Source: Chryseobacterium sp. RU37D (lineage in GTDB: Bacteria; Bacteroidota; Bacteroidia; Flavobacteriales; Weeksellaceae). From it: a stretch of 64,000 bases of DNA. Shown piece by piece: positions 7,943-17,152 of this stretch. Below the pieces are notes generated by a model that was given only the letters and a program-made list of their open reading frames with translations, was not told the origin of the DNA and made no database searches. Positions within the stretch are counted from its first letter, which is position 1, and each line of letters begins with the position of its first letter. The DNA lies in assembly GCF_900156075.1 (NCBI RefSeq), contig NZ_FTMM01000006.1, positions 78,227 through 142,226 on the forward strand, in the 5' to 3' direction. A program made the position numbers and the translations under genes.

Positions 7943-10900
7943 TTATTTTTCTACTCTGTTTCTTACTTTAGTGTGATAGAACACATTTGGTTTTGTTCCG
8001 ATCTCTTCTAGTAAATAATATCTTCTGTTGTCAGCATATTGCTTTCTAACCTCAGATTCTTTGTCATTCATGTCTCCAAACTTGATAGAACCTGTAGAAC
8101 AAGCTTTAGAACAAGCTGTCTGGAACTCTCCGTCTTTCACGATTCTATTCTCTTTTTTAGCTTCAAGAATAGTAGTCTGAGTCATTTGGATACACATTGA
8201 ACATTTCTCCATAACCCCTCTCGTTCTTACCACTACGTCTGGGTTTAGAACCATTCTTCCAAGATCGTTATTCATGTTGAAATCGAACTTGTCGTTCAGA
8301 TTATAAGTAAACCAGTTGAAACGTCTTACTTTGTAAGGACAGTTGTTTGCACAATATCTAGTACCGATACATCTGTTGTAAGCCATGTGGTTTTGACCTT
8401 GCTTACCGTGTGAAGTAGCCGCTACAGGACATACAGTTTCACAAGGTGCGTGGTTACAGTGCTGACACATTACCGGCTGGAAGATTACATCTGGATTATC
8501 AGCAGGGTGGTTCAATGCACCCCCTTCTTTGTTGAATGCTGTTCCGTATAATTCAGGAACTGCCATTCCTTCTTTTAATCCTTCATATACTTCGACTTTT
8601 TGTCTTGAAGAATAGTAACGGTCGATTCTTAACCAGTACATATCTCTCGACATTCTAATCTCGTCTTTACCTACAACAGGAACGTTGTTTTCTGCCTGGC
8701 AAGCAATAATACATGCTCCACAACCAGTACAAGAGTTCAGGTCGATTGATAGGTTGAAATGAGGTCCGTCCGTATCATCAAAAGCATCCCAAAGATCAAT
8801 TTTTCTTGCAGGAAGAGCTCCACTGATCGTATGATATTCCAAAGGCTTATTCCATCCGTTGTGCTCATCATCAAATGCTACGTTTAAGAAATCAGCCAAA
8901 GGAACTTCTTTAGCAATTTCGTAACGTCCCATTAATGTATTTTGAAGCTGGATACCCGCAAATTCGTGGTCTTCTCCTGTTTTCTCGATTTTAACATTAG
9001 AAACAACTAAGTTAGAACCATCGAATAACGGATAAGCATTTACCCCTGTATCAGCTGTTGCTCCTGAGTTTTTCTTACCATAACCAAGTGCAAGACCTAC
9101 AGATCCGTCCGCTTGTCCCGGCTGTACAAATACAGGAACATCTTTTATTGTAACTCCGTTTACAGTAAGGTTTACGATAGAACCGTCCAACTGCATTCTC
9201 GCGTTAAGATCGTTATCAATACCTAATCTTTCTGCGTCTTTCGGAGACATTGTCAAGTAGTTATCCCAAGACATTCTTGTGATCGGATCAGGTAATTCCT
9301 GCAACCAAGGGTTGTTTGCCTGAGTTCCGTCTCCCATTGCTGTCTTAGTATATAATACCAATTCTAGATCTGAAGGTTTGAAACCACTTACTTCAGCAAC
9401 TGCCTGAGCACCGTTTCCTCCTACATACGATAATGTTGTAGCATTTGAAGAAACATTGATGCCGTTATATAAGGCTTTGTTGAAAGAAGTTCCTCCTAAA
9501 ATAGAAGAAGCATTCGCTTTTAAATAATCATAGTAGTTATTAGCAGCATTATTTTTACCATTTTTCCAAACCAATAGAGATTCTTCGATCTGTCTTGATT
9601 TGTAGATTTTCTGGATCGTAGGCTGCATTAATGAATATACTCCTGTTTGGGGCTCAATATCACCCCAAGACTCCAACCAGTTGGCTACAGGAATTACAGC
9701 TTTCGCTGCTTTGTACATTTCATTTTTCTTATCAGCAACTGCGATTACGTAAGGAACTTTTGATAAAGATTTTTTAAAATCTTCACCTTTGTTGTAAGAG
9801 TAAATTGGATCTACATTGTTAGCGATCAATACACCAACCTGTCCTCCGTTTACCCATCCAATGAATTCCTCGAATCTTGCTTTATCGAAATCTTTTAGGA
9901 AGTTTGCTTTACCAGTGAAAGCTACTGAACCTAATTTTTGGTTAATTAAATGAGCTAAAACCTGAGCACCTTTAGAACCATCTGCGAAAACAACAGCTTT
10001 GCTGCCTTTTGCCTGTAATTCTTTAGCAATTTCGTTAGCCATTTTATCTGATGAACCACCACCAACGATTGCATTGTAAACTTCAACCAATGTTTTGTTT
10101 ACTGCACTTGGCTTTAATCTGATTCTTTCGTCAGCATTAGCTCCTGTTAAAGACATATTGGATTCAACCTGAACGTGTCTCAACATATTTTTTCCCGGAG
10201 TTCTTGCCACTGCGTAAGAAGATTCTAGCCCTCCCGCATTGTAGTCTCCTAAGAAATCAGCCTGGAATGCAACCACCAATTCAGTTCCCTTAAGATCATA
10301 AACCGGTAATGCTCTTGTTCCGAAAACTTCCTGAGCTGCGTCTAATGCAGCAGCATAAGGATAAGCATCATAAGTTACTAATTCTGCCGTAGGATATTTA
10401 GCTTTAAAATCAGCAAATAATTTTTTGAAAGTAGGAGATGCAAAAGAATGTGATAATAATACGATTCTTTTACCTGCAGCTTTGGCTTCTTCCAATCCTT
10501 TGATCACAAAACTATCTACTTTATCGAAAGTTTCGTCTTTACCTTCAAGTTTAGGCTGCTTTACTTTATCGTTATCATAAAGAGAAAGGACACTTGCCTG
10601 AGCTCTTGCGTTAGTTTTACCTAAATCGCCGGCTGCCGGGTTTGGTTCAATTTTGATAGGTCTTCCTTCTCTTGTCTTTACTAAAACGCTTGCAAAATCG
10701 AAACCGTCGAAATAAGTTGAAGCGTAATAGTTCGGAATCCCCGGAATGATGTCATGCGGCTTTACCACATAAGGAATCGTTTTGATTACCGGAGCTTCAC
10801 AGGCAGCTAATGTTACGGCTGCAGTAGAGAAACCTAATAGTTTTAAGAAATCTCTTCTTGAAGTGGCAGAACCGTTCTTTTCCGCATCTTCAAGGAAATC

Positions 10901-11005
10901 TTCTACCGGAATTTCTTCCTGGAACTCTTTCTGAGCCAGCTTATTGTTCAAAGCCGGATCTTTAAGTTCATGAATACTTCTGAATTGTATTTTGTTTGAA
11001 GCCAT
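7943..11005 (-). CDS. actB: Alternative complex III iron-sulfur subunit ActB (molybdopterin-oxidoreductase-like, Tat-exported)
   Basis: 1020 residues. A twin-arginine signal appears late (SRRDFLKLLGFSTAAVTLAAC, about residues 49-69), after an N-terminal extension, as in the 'Tat-variant' ActB family, and is followed by a lipobox-like Cys. Residues about 80-740 resemble a molybdopterin oxidoreductase that in this family has lost the cofactor. The C-terminal ferredoxin domain has CTGCGACIIAC, CQHCNHAPCETVCP, CIGTRYCANNCP and CSMC...CSKAC clusters, enough for three 4Fe-4S and one 3Fe-4S centre. It takes electrons from quinol and feeds ActA. Confidence 0.96.
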   Translation of the reverse strand: MASNKIQFRSIHELKDPALNNKLAQKEFQEEIPVEDFLEDAEKNGSATSRRDFLKLLGFSTAAVTLAACEAPVIKTIPYVVKPHDIIPGIPNYYASTYFDGFDFASVLVKTREGRPIKIEPNPAAGDLGKTNARAQASVLSLYDNDKVKQPKLEGKDETFDKVDSFVIKGLEEAKAAGKRIVLLSHSFASPTFKKLFADFKAKYPTAELVTYDAYPYAAALDAAQEVFGTRALPVYDLKGTELVVAFQADFLGDYNAGGLESSYAVARTPGKNMLRHVQVESNMSLTGANADERIRLKPSAVNKTLVEVYNAIVGGGSSDKMANEIAKELQAKGSKAVVFADGSKGAQVLAHLINQKLGSVAFTGKANFLKDFDKARFEEFIGWVNGGQVGVLIANNVDPIYSYNKGEDFKKSLSKVPYVIAVADKKNEMYKAAKAVIPVANWLESWGDIEPQTGVYSLMQPTIQKIYKSRQIEESLLVWKNGKNNAANNYYDYLKANASSILGGTSFNKALYNGINVSSNATTLSYVGGNGAQAVAEVSGFKPSDLELVLYTKTAMGDGTQANNPWLQELPDPITRMSWDNYLTMSPKDAERLGIDNDLNARMQLDGSIVNLTVNGVTIKDVPVFVQPGQADGSVGLALGYGKKNSGATADTGVNAYPLFDGSNLVVSNVKIEKTGEDHEFAGIQLQNTLMGRYEIAKEVPLADFLNVAFDDEHNGWNKPLEYHTISGALPARKIDLWDAFDDTDGPHFNLSIDLNSCTGCGACIIACQAENNVPVVGKDEIRMSRDMYWLRIDRYYSSRQKVEVYEGLKEGMAVPELYGTAFNKEGGALNHPADNPDVIFQPVMCQHCNHAPCETVCPVAATSHGKQGQNHMAYNRCIGTRYCANNCPYKVRRFNWFTYNLNDKFDFNMNNDLGRMVLNPDVVVRTRGVMEKCSMCIQMTQTTILEAKKENRIVKDGEFQTACSKACSTGSIKFGDMNDKESEVRKQYADNRRYYLLEEIGTKPNVFYHTKVRNRVEK

Positions 11006-11027
11006 TTATACTTCTAATTTTTAGTTA

Positions 11028-12392
11028 TTAATAATGACATTTACCACACTCAAGACCTCCAATAGCATCTACCGTAATCTTACCACCATCTTTAGGGTAT
11101 TGTTTTTTCAACTTGTCGTGTAGATTTTTGAAGTATTCTTTATTATAACCGTTGTTCATGTCAACTTCTGTAGTTCTGTGACACTCGATACACCATCCCA
11201 TTGTGAAGTCATTCGCCATTTGTACAACATTCATTGTGTCGATTTTACCGTGACAAGCTTTACAAACAACATCGATTTTGTTGTTAGGATTCTTTTTGTT
11301 GAAAGAATTGATAATTGCCTGCTCACCTGCTACTACGTGCTGAGAATGGTTGAAGTATACGAAGTCTGGCATGTTGTGGATTCTTGTCCATTCAACCGGC
11401 TCAGTTTTTCCTGTGTATTGTTGTTTTGCAGGATCCCAGCCTGTATGTTTGTATATTTCCTGAATCTGACTGTCATAAAATGCCTTATCTTTCCCAGGCT
11501 CCATATAATGTGCTGCGTTGTATTCGGAAATCGTTCTGTGGCAGTTCATACAAACGTTCATAGAAGGGATTTCGGATACTTTTCCGTATTTAGCACTAGA
11601 GTGACAAAGCTGACAGTCAATTTTTTGTTCTCCAGCGTGGATTTTGTGAGAGAAATAGATAGGTTGTTCTGGCTTATATCCTTTGTAAACCCCGATCCAC
11701 ATGATCCAGTTCCAAATTCCATAAGTGGCTAACAGTGCAAGGATTGCGATTAATCCTTTACCTACATAGTGATATTTTTGATAGATTTCACTGAAAGATT
11801 TTACCCTTGTTTCGTTAAGCCCTGCTAAGTCTTCAGATTGCCCTAATTTTACTAGTTGTCTCAGTTTAATTAAGATCCAGACTAATAAAGCTGCAATGGC
11901 TAAAAGTGAAATGATTACTACGTTTGTAGTCGTGTTGTTTGCCGGTGCAGCAGCTGCTGTATCCGTTGCTGTTGCATCTTTTTTTGCATCTGCAGCAGGT
12001 TCCGGAGCCGGAGGATTAGTTGTGTAAGCTAAGATGTCGTCGATATCCTTATCTGAAAGATTTGGAAAAAGTTGCATCTCAGTCTTATTGAATTTTGCAA
12101 AGATCTCATTGGCGTACTTGTCGCCAGATTCTCTGACTTCTTTGTTGTTTTTGATCCACTTATGAAGCCACGCTGTATCTTTGCCGCCTTCTGTCTTAAC
12201 TCGTTCTACCACACCTTTTAAAGGAGGTCCTACAACTTGTTTGTCTAGTGCGTGACATGCAGTACAATTCGCTTTGAAAAGTTTCTCACCATTCTTAGGA
12301 TCGCCGTCTTGCCCGTAAATTGAAGCACTGGTTGATAACAATAAGCCTATTGCGATCAACGTTTGTCTATAATGCTTTCTCCAACTAATCAT
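11028..12392 (-). CDS. actA: Alternative complex III multiheme cytochrome c ActA, with an extra N-terminal monoheme domain
   Basis: 454 residues. A signal segment (about 11-27) precedes a monoheme cytochrome c domain with CTACH at residue 43. An Ala/Pro/Thr-rich linker (about 128-155) and two transmembrane helices (about 158-175 and 208-233) follow. The pentaheme part then carries CQLCH, CMNCH, CKACH, CIECH and CGKCH, giving six CXXCH motifs in all. ActA sits on the periplasmic face and collects electrons from ActB. It is the first gene of the operon, with a likely -7 box at 12440-12447. Confidence 0.94.
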   Translation of the reverse strand: MISWRKHYRQTLIAIGLLLSTSASIYGQDGDPKNGEKLFKANCTACHALDKQVVGPPLKGVVERVKTEGGKDTAWLHKWIKNNKEVRESGDKYANEIFAKFNKTEMQLFPNLSDKDIDDILAYTTNPPAPEPAADAKKDATATDTAAAAPANNTTTNVVIISLLAIAALLVWILIKLRQLVKLGQSEDLAGLNETRVKSFSEIYQKYHYVGKGLIAILALLATYGIWNWIMWIGVYKGYKPEQPIYFSHKIHAGEQKIDCQLCHSSAKYGKVSEIPSMNVCMNCHRTISEYNAAHYMEPGKDKAFYDSQIQEIYKHTGWDPAKQQYTGKTEPVEWTRIHNMPDFVYFNHSQHVVAGEQAIINSFNKKNPNNKIDVVCKACHGKIDTMNVVQMANDFTMGWCIECHRTTEVDMNNGYNKEYFKNLHDKLKKQYPKDGGKITVDAIGGLECGKCHY

Positions 12393-12439
12393 TTAAATTA
12401 TCTTATGTTAGTAAAATATTGAACATTCAATCAATTCGG

Positions 12440-12447
12440 CAAAAATA
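12440..12447 (-). promoter_or_regulatory. -7 box for the act operon
   Basis: TATTTTTG on the minus strand, matching the Bacteroidota TANNTTTG element, about 48 bases upstream of the actA ATG. No clear -33 TTG is visible. Confidence 0.5.
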
Positions 12448-12530
12448 ATATTTTTAACAGGAATTTAACGGTATATCTAAAGGGGAAAATGTCATTTACG
12501 TATAATTTGTACTGATTCTAAATAACCATG

Positions 12531-12562
12531 TTTGGTATAATTTTTTAATTTATATAAATTTG
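12531..12562 (+). promoter_or_regulatory. Bacteroidota-type promoter of the SPOR protein gene
   Basis: TTTG (12531-12534), 20 bases, then TAAATTTG (12555-12562). Both -33 and -7 elements match the family consensus. The start codon follows 15 bases later, giving a very short leader. Confidence 0.75.
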
Positions 12563-12577
12563 CGGAAACAAGTTTAA

Positions 12578-13117
12578 ATGAGAAATTTGATCAAAATATT
12601 TTCGGTAGTATCATTATTGAGCTTTTATAGCATTGGTGCTCAGCAGGTTGTAAAGAAAGATACCCTCTCCGGAACCGAACTCGTAATGACGATGGATTCT
12701 AAAGTGAGTAGCGCTTTGGAAAATCTTGAGGAAAAATGCTCCAAAGTGGCTTCCACAAAAGGGCCAAGAGATAGTGATGGGGATTATACTCCTTTCAAAC
12801 CAACCAAAATTTATGTTCCGAACAGGGAACTTACCAATGCGGAAATCTGTAAAAAAAATCCCAGGATTTTAGGCTATAAAATCCAGATCACTACAGTGAA
12901 AAGCAATGATGAAGCGAATGAGGTAAAATCTTATTTCCGAAAAAGATTTCCGAATTTAAAGGTTGAAACAGATGCTTCTTTAAGGCCGAATTATAAAATC
13001 CTTGCCGGAAGCTATTTTACAAAACAAAGTGCGGCCTCTGATCTTGCAAAAGTGCGTGAATATTTCAAATCGGCAATTGCCGTACAGTATAGGATTTTCT
13101 GTGCAGAAGCGAAATAA
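12578..13117 (+). CDS. Secreted SPOR-domain protein
   Basis: 179 residues with a 20-residue signal peptide ending near SIGAQQ. Residues about 105-178 form a SPOR-type repeat (LGYKIQITTVKSNDEANEVKS ... YKILAGSYFTKQSAASDLAK), a fold that binds glycan strands lacking stem peptides at division and remodelling sites. The middle segment has a few Cys and Lys but no recognised motif. The gene is monocistronic, with its own promoter at 12531 and terminator at 13145. The ATG at 12578 is fixed by the signal peptide. Confidence 0.85.
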   Translation: MRNLIKIFSVVSLLSFYSIGAQQVVKKDTLSGTELVMTMDSKVSSALENLEEKCSKVASTKGPRDSDGDYTPFKPTKIYVPNRELTNAEICKKNPRILGYKIQITTVKSNDEANEVKSYFRKRFPNLKVETDASLRPNYKILAGSYFTKQSAASDLAKVREYFKSAIAVQYRIFCAEAK

Positions 13118-13144
13118 AAACAGATTAAAATGTTACAAAAAATC

Positions 13145-13173
13145 AAAGTCGGGAAATATTTCTCGACTTTTTT
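13145..13173 (+). terminator. Terminator of the SPOR protein gene
   Basis: AAAGTCG and CGACTTT arms, with an inner GAAA/TTTC extension across one mismatch, followed by TTTTT. It lies 28 bases past the stop. Confidence 0.85.
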
Positions 13174-13198
13174 ATTAATTTGAATTTATATCATATGA

Positions 13199-13247
13199 GC
13201 GGACTTTAGTCCGCTTTAAAATTAAAATGATCAATGTGGCTTTAGCC
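13199..13247. repeat. Twin short palindromes of a dispersed-repeat type
   Basis: GCGGACTTTAGTCCGC (13199-13214) and GGCTTTAGCC (13238-13247) share the centre CTTTAG and are 23 bases apart. They lie between two convergent genes. They are not needed as terminators, since the SPOR gene already has one. Confidence 0.6.
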
Positions 13248-13261
13248 AAAACTTAAATTCT

Positions 13262-14533
13262 TTAGTAGTATTGGTTTAAAAACCAGAAAAATTCTGTCAT
13301 TCTTAAATAATTATTCGTTACGAGGTATGTGAATAATATGCAGAAAATTGCAGTGAAAAAAGATAGCATTTTTGGAGAATCTTTATAAGCACAAAACAGC
13401 CAGCCCAAGAGTAGAGGATAGGCAAAAACAAAGTGCCCGCCGTAGATATAAGCCGTGTGAAGACCAAATTTCATTATGCAGTGAATGATGATGTCAACCA
13501 AAAATGAAATCATGACCACCTGAACCAGCTTATTCTTAAAATTCGTAAAATAACTCCAACAAACTAAAGCTAACAAAATGATGATAAAAATATAAGAAAT
13601 CCACGATGAATAGACATCCATTACGATTCCTTTAAATTCAAAACCATCTGCTTTTTTATCCCGGATTATAAAATTTGAAAACAGGATATTTCCTCCAAAG
13701 AAATAGGAAAGTATCATATCCCAGATAGGAATAGTTTTTACATTAGAAAATTTTTCGTACTGTTGGCTGGTTTTGTTAAAAATCTGTTTGTATTTAAAAT
13801 CAATTCTGTTGAGATATAGTAAAATAAAACAAATGATAGTTAAAGCAATTCTAAAAAAAAGATTCCCAAAATTTTTCCAATTTTTAAAAATTCCTTTTTC
13901 AAAAGCAACCGGGATAAAAATTTTGGACATATTCGTAATGGTCACCCCGCCGATAGAAATACCCGAAAATGCCAATGCCAGCACCGGAATTTTTTGTTCT
14001 TTTTTTAATTTTATTGCAGAGTAATGATGAAATAAAGCCAATAAAAACAAGGTATAAGTGAAATTTTCCGGGGTGAAGGAAAGTAAAAGCGTAGTTGAAA
14101 ACGATCCGAAAAACAAAACCAGTAAAATACTGATGAGTAACGGAAGCTGAATAATATTTTTTAAGTATTTGAAAACCTGAAGAACGCTTAAGCTTATCGC
14201 AAGATTGCTAAACCAGGCTAGTGCAAAACGAAAATTGGCATCCATTTTTCCATCTGAAAAAAATAAAGCTGATTCTCTGATCCAGTTAAAAAAATAATAT
14301 GAAAATGGGTGCCTTTCAAAACTTCCTCCAGAGAGTACAATTGCCCTGTTGTCAAAGCTGAAGTACGCATCATAAGGTATTCTGTTATCAAAAATTATCT
14401 TATAATGGATCGCAATGTAAGAACCCAGACATCCGTAACAAACCAGGAAAACCAAAAAAATCACCAACTCAATACCTGTCGATGGGAAGATTAGCGTAAA
14501 GAAATCAATGAATTTTTTTTTGAATTTTGACAC
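13262..14533 (-). CDS. Polytopic inner-membrane protein of unknown function
   Basis: 423 residues with roughly ten hydrophobic segments beginning at about residue 18. After the first helix comes an extramembrane loop with acidic residues (IIFDNRIPYDAYFSFDNRAI) and a downstream RHPF motif. Loops of this kind are seen in GT-C type glycosyltransferases and related lipid-linked-sugar enzymes, so an envelope glycan role is possible but unproven. I do not recognise the family with certainty. It is flanked by a repeat downstream and by the terminator of the T9SS gene upstream, and appears monocistronic. Confidence 0.65.
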   Translation of the reverse strand: MSKFKKKFIDFFTLIFPSTGIELVIFLVFLVCYGCLGSYIAIHYKIIFDNRIPYDAYFSFDNRAIVLSGGSFERHPFSYYFFNWIRESALFFSDGKMDANFRFALAWFSNLAISLSVLQVFKYLKNIIQLPLLISILLVLFFGSFSTTLLLSFTPENFTYTLFLLALFHHYSAIKLKKEQKIPVLALAFSGISIGGVTITNMSKIFIPVAFEKGIFKNWKNFGNLFFRIALTIICFILLYLNRIDFKYKQIFNKTSQQYEKFSNVKTIPIWDMILSYFFGGNILFSNFIIRDKKADGFEFKGIVMDVYSSWISYIFIIILLALVCWSYFTNFKNKLVQVVMISFLVDIIIHCIMKFGLHTAYIYGGHFVFAYPLLLGWLFCAYKDSPKMLSFFTAIFCILFTYLVTNNYLRMTEFFWFLNQYY

Positions 14534-14564
14534 GGATTAAGGTTTCTGCAAAAATAAAATAAAA

Positions 14565-14586
14565 AACCCACCTTTGAGGTGAGTTT
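14565..14586 (-). terminator. Terminator of the T9SS cargo gene
   Basis: On the minus strand ACTCACCT pairs with AGGTGGGT around CAA, followed by TTTTTTATTTTA. It lies 24-45 bases past the stop at 14610. Confidence 0.85.
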
Positions 14587-14609
14587 AGTGTAAATATATT
14601 TTGTAATTA

Positions 14610-15458
14610 TTATTCTTTGATAACTTTTTCGGAAGATGAAGTTCCGTCTGTGAATTCCACCTGCATCAGATATGTTCCTTTTGGAAGCGAAGATATGTTG
14701 ATTTTACTTCCAGAAGATCTTGAAATAGATTTACCTGTGAGGTCTGTAATGCTTGAAGATTTAATTTTTTTATCTGTTTTAATATTGATTTCTCCTTTTG
14801 TAGGATTAGGATAAATATTTATCGATTTTGCTTTTGTTCCAACATCGTTTGTTCCCAATGTAGAAGCCGAAACCAGTACATCATCTATTATGGCCACATC
14901 CGCATCATTTCCTACATATCGGAACCTAATCTGAACATTAGCCTGCCCTGCATACGCCGATAAGCCTCTTTGAACAGTAACAATATTATCATTATATAAA
15001 TCAGTATCCGGGTCGCCATCACCATCATCAATAAATCCTGTTTCTGCATCATCATTCCATAATGTGGTCCAGGTAGTTCCTCCGTTTGTGGAAATCTCGG
15101 CAAACAAATCTCCTGCATCATTAACAATCATATAAGAATATCCTAGGACAACCTTAAAACTTAGAACAGGAGATGTTGTTCCAACTAAGCTAAAGGATGG
15201 GGTTACTAAATTTGCTGTATTTGGAGATGCTATCCAATTAATTGAAGCAGATTTAAGACCGGATATGGTATACTCAGCCTGTCCCGCGGCATTAAAATTG
15301 ACAGTAGTAAAATCCCATGCTCTACTCGCATTAGTATTTGTTCTTGTCCATCCTGTAGGAGGAAAAACTGAACCCTCAAAATTTTCTGATAATAAGGTCT
15401 GGGCTTGCACTAAAACTAGAGTTGATAATAACCCTAAAGAAAGTAATAGTTTTTTCAT
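14610..15458 (-). CDS. T9SS-secreted protein with a cleaved-adhesin/jelly-roll domain
   Basis: 282 residues. A signal peptide (1-19, ending VQAQ) is followed by a beta-sandwich starting LLSENFEGSVFPPTGW, the hallmark of the cleaved-adhesin/choice-of-anchor J family. An Asp-rich loop (DDGDGDPDTD, about 146-155) may bind calcium. The last 70 residues form a type A T9SS sorting domain (SINIYPNPTKGEINI ... PKGTYLMQVEF ... KVIKE). The protein should cross the outer membrane by the type IX system and be anchored or released. The ligand is unknown. The gene is monocistronic. Confidence 0.88.
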   Translation of the reverse strand: MKKLLLSLGLLSTLVLVQAQTLLSENFEGSVFPPTGWTRTNTNASRAWDFTTVNFNAAGQAEYTISGLKSASINWIASPNTANLVTPSFSLVGTTSPVLSFKVVLGYSYMIVNDAGDLFAEISTNGGTTWTTLWNDDAETGFIDDGDGDPDTDLYNDNIVTVQRGLSAYAGQANVQIRFRYVGNDADVAIIDDVLVSASTLGTNDVGTKAKSINIYPNPTKGEINIKTDKKIKSSSITDLTGKSISRSSGSKINISSLPKGTYLMQVEFTDGTSSSEKVIKE

Positions 15459-15536
15459 ATTTTTTTCTAATTTTATATAAAAATATGAAAAAATATGATT
15501 TCTTGATTTTGAATTTTGTTAAAAATATAAATTTTA

Positions 15537-17078
15537 TTATGAACTACAAGAGAGCATTGAACATCCCGAAATATCATCATAATTGGAAGGCCTTTTTGCT
15601 GAAAATTCTGGATAAATTGTATGGTACGGATTTTCTAATGCGTGCGTTAATCTTTGCAGCATTTCGGTTTTTCCTTCGTTAATTTCTTCGATGCATTGAT
15701 ATAAAAGATAATTTCTTAATATGAATTTCGGGTTTGTCTTGTGCATAAGGTCTAAAGACTGTTTACTTGAAATAATATTTTTTTCTAATCTAGACATGTA
15801 TTTTTTAATAAAATCTTCTAGTTTGGAAATCTTTTCATCATTTAAAAAAATGTAAGAAACATTTTCAAACTGAACCCTTAAGTCTTTTTGATCATCATAT
15901 TTTTCAAGTTCATTAAAAAATAAGGTATAGTCAAGCTGGAGTTCCTGCATGAGCCCCTGCCAAGCAGTGAAAAAATGTTCATCACTTTTTAAAAGCTGAT
16001 CAAACCCGAATTTTTTGCACAGCATTTTATCATGAGACTCCCAGAAATAACTTCCATAATCATTTAAAATATCTTCCAGAAATTTTTCATCCTGAATCAG
16101 CGGATGAAGGACATTAGCTAATTGCCAAAGGTTCCATTGAGAAATTTGTCCCTGTTTTCCGAAGGCATATCTCCTTCCGGGAAGATCAGTGGTATTAGGT
16201 GTAAAACTTAAATCATATTCATCCATCATTGAGTAGGGGCCGTAATCAATCGTTAAGCCCAAAATCGACATATTATCGGTATTCATTACTCCATGCACAA
16301 AACCGACTCTGTACCATTCGACCATTAAATCAGCTGTTCTTTTGGAAACATTTTCGAAAAAATCTTTATATTTCTGAACACCTTCTGAAGTGATTTCCGG
16401 ATAATAATTTTTGATGGTAAAATCTACAAGATCCTGTAATGTTTTGTACTCTCTTTGGGCAGACATTAATTCAAAATGCCCAAAACGCAAAAAACTTTCT
16501 GCGGTTCTGATCACTACAGCACCTTTTTCATCCTGAGGATTCCCGTTATACATTATATCCCTTACTACATCCTCACCAGTGAAGGCTAAACTTAAGGCTC
16601 GGGTGGTAGGTACTCCCAAATGAAACATGGCTTCACTCATAAGATATTCACGAACAGAAGACCTCAGCACAGCTCTTCCGTCTGCATGTCTGGAGTAAGG
16701 GGTTGCACCTGCACCTTTCCATTGAATTTCGGTTTTTTGTCCGGATTTATTTGTGATCTCCCCGGCGAGGATTGCTCTTCCGTCTCCCAATTGCCCTGCC
16801 CAGTTTCCGAATTGATGGCCTGCGTAGGCTGTGGAATAGGCTTTGATATTTTCGGGAAGGTTATTGCCGACTAAGAGATCCAGATCTTTTTCTTCAAATT
16901 TTCCAAGCCCAATCTCTTCGGAAAGCTTTTCATTGAAAATAATTAATTGAGGCTGATTAAACCCAGCGGGTTTTATGGTAGCAAATAAAACTTTTGGAGT
17001 ATTTCTCTGCATCGGGTTGCCGGAAAAATCTCCAGGAAATATTTTTATAAAGGGTTGTTCTATCTTGTCAATATTCAT
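15537..17078 (-). CDS. selO: Protein adenylyltransferase SelO (YdiU/UPF0061 family)
   Basis: 513 residues, full length. SelO is a pseudokinase that transfers AMP from ATP to hydroxyl side chains of target proteins, with redox-linked roles. The family core is intact: GQLGDGRAILAGE, KGAGATPYSRHADGRAVLRSS, the VMNTDNMSILG catalytic-loop segment and the IDYGPYSMMDEYD metal-binding segment. The C-terminus ends GCSMLSCSS, the conserved cysteine tail. No selenocysteine codon is seen. A TACCTTTG box lies 15 bases before the ATG. Confidence 0.93.
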   Translation of the reverse strand: MNIDKIEQPFIKIFPGDFSGNPMQRNTPKVLFATIKPAGFNQPQLIIFNEKLSEEIGLGKFEEKDLDLLVGNNLPENIKAYSTAYAGHQFGNWAGQLGDGRAILAGEITNKSGQKTEIQWKGAGATPYSRHADGRAVLRSSVREYLMSEAMFHLGVPTTRALSLAFTGEDVVRDIMYNGNPQDEKGAVVIRTAESFLRFGHFELMSAQREYKTLQDLVDFTIKNYYPEITSEGVQKYKDFFENVSKRTADLMVEWYRVGFVHGVMNTDNMSILGLTIDYGPYSMMDEYDLSFTPNTTDLPGRRYAFGKQGQISQWNLWQLANVLHPLIQDEKFLEDILNDYGSYFWESHDKMLCKKFGFDQLLKSDEHFFTAWQGLMQELQLDYTLFFNELEKYDDQKDLRVQFENVSYIFLNDEKISKLEDFIKKYMSRLEKNIISSKQSLDLMHKTNPKFILRNYLLYQCIEEINEGKTEMLQRLTHALENPYHTIYPEFSAKRPSNYDDISGCSMLSCSS

Positions 17079-17092
17079 ACTTCAAAGGTATT

Positions 17093-17100
17093 AATTATAA
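17093..17100 (-). promoter_or_regulatory. -7 box for selO
   Basis: TACCTTTG on the minus strand, ending 14 bases upstream of the selO ATG. The usual -33 position is taken by the PBP1A terminator, so that element is unclear. Confidence 0.5.
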
Positions 17101-17105
17101 AAGAA

Positions 17106-17133
17106 AGACCTTCCAAATAATTGAAAGGTCTTG
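17106..17133 (-). terminator. Terminator of the ricT-gldH-PBP1A transcript
   Basis: AAGACCTT pairs with AAGGTCTT across a 12-base loop, followed on the minus strand by TCTTTTATAATT. It lies between the PBP1A stop and the selO start. Confidence 0.75.
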
Positions 17134-17152
17134 TGTATTTCTAAAAGAGAGG

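Noticed and set aside
11178..11732. 184-codon plus-strand ORF opposite actA
   Set aside because: It mirrors the heme-motif region of actA and has Cys/Val-rich composition typical of a reverse-frame shadow.
15422..15682. 86-codon plus-strand ORF over the selO 3' end
   Set aside because: Overlaps the conserved selO C-terminus in antisense and has no family features.
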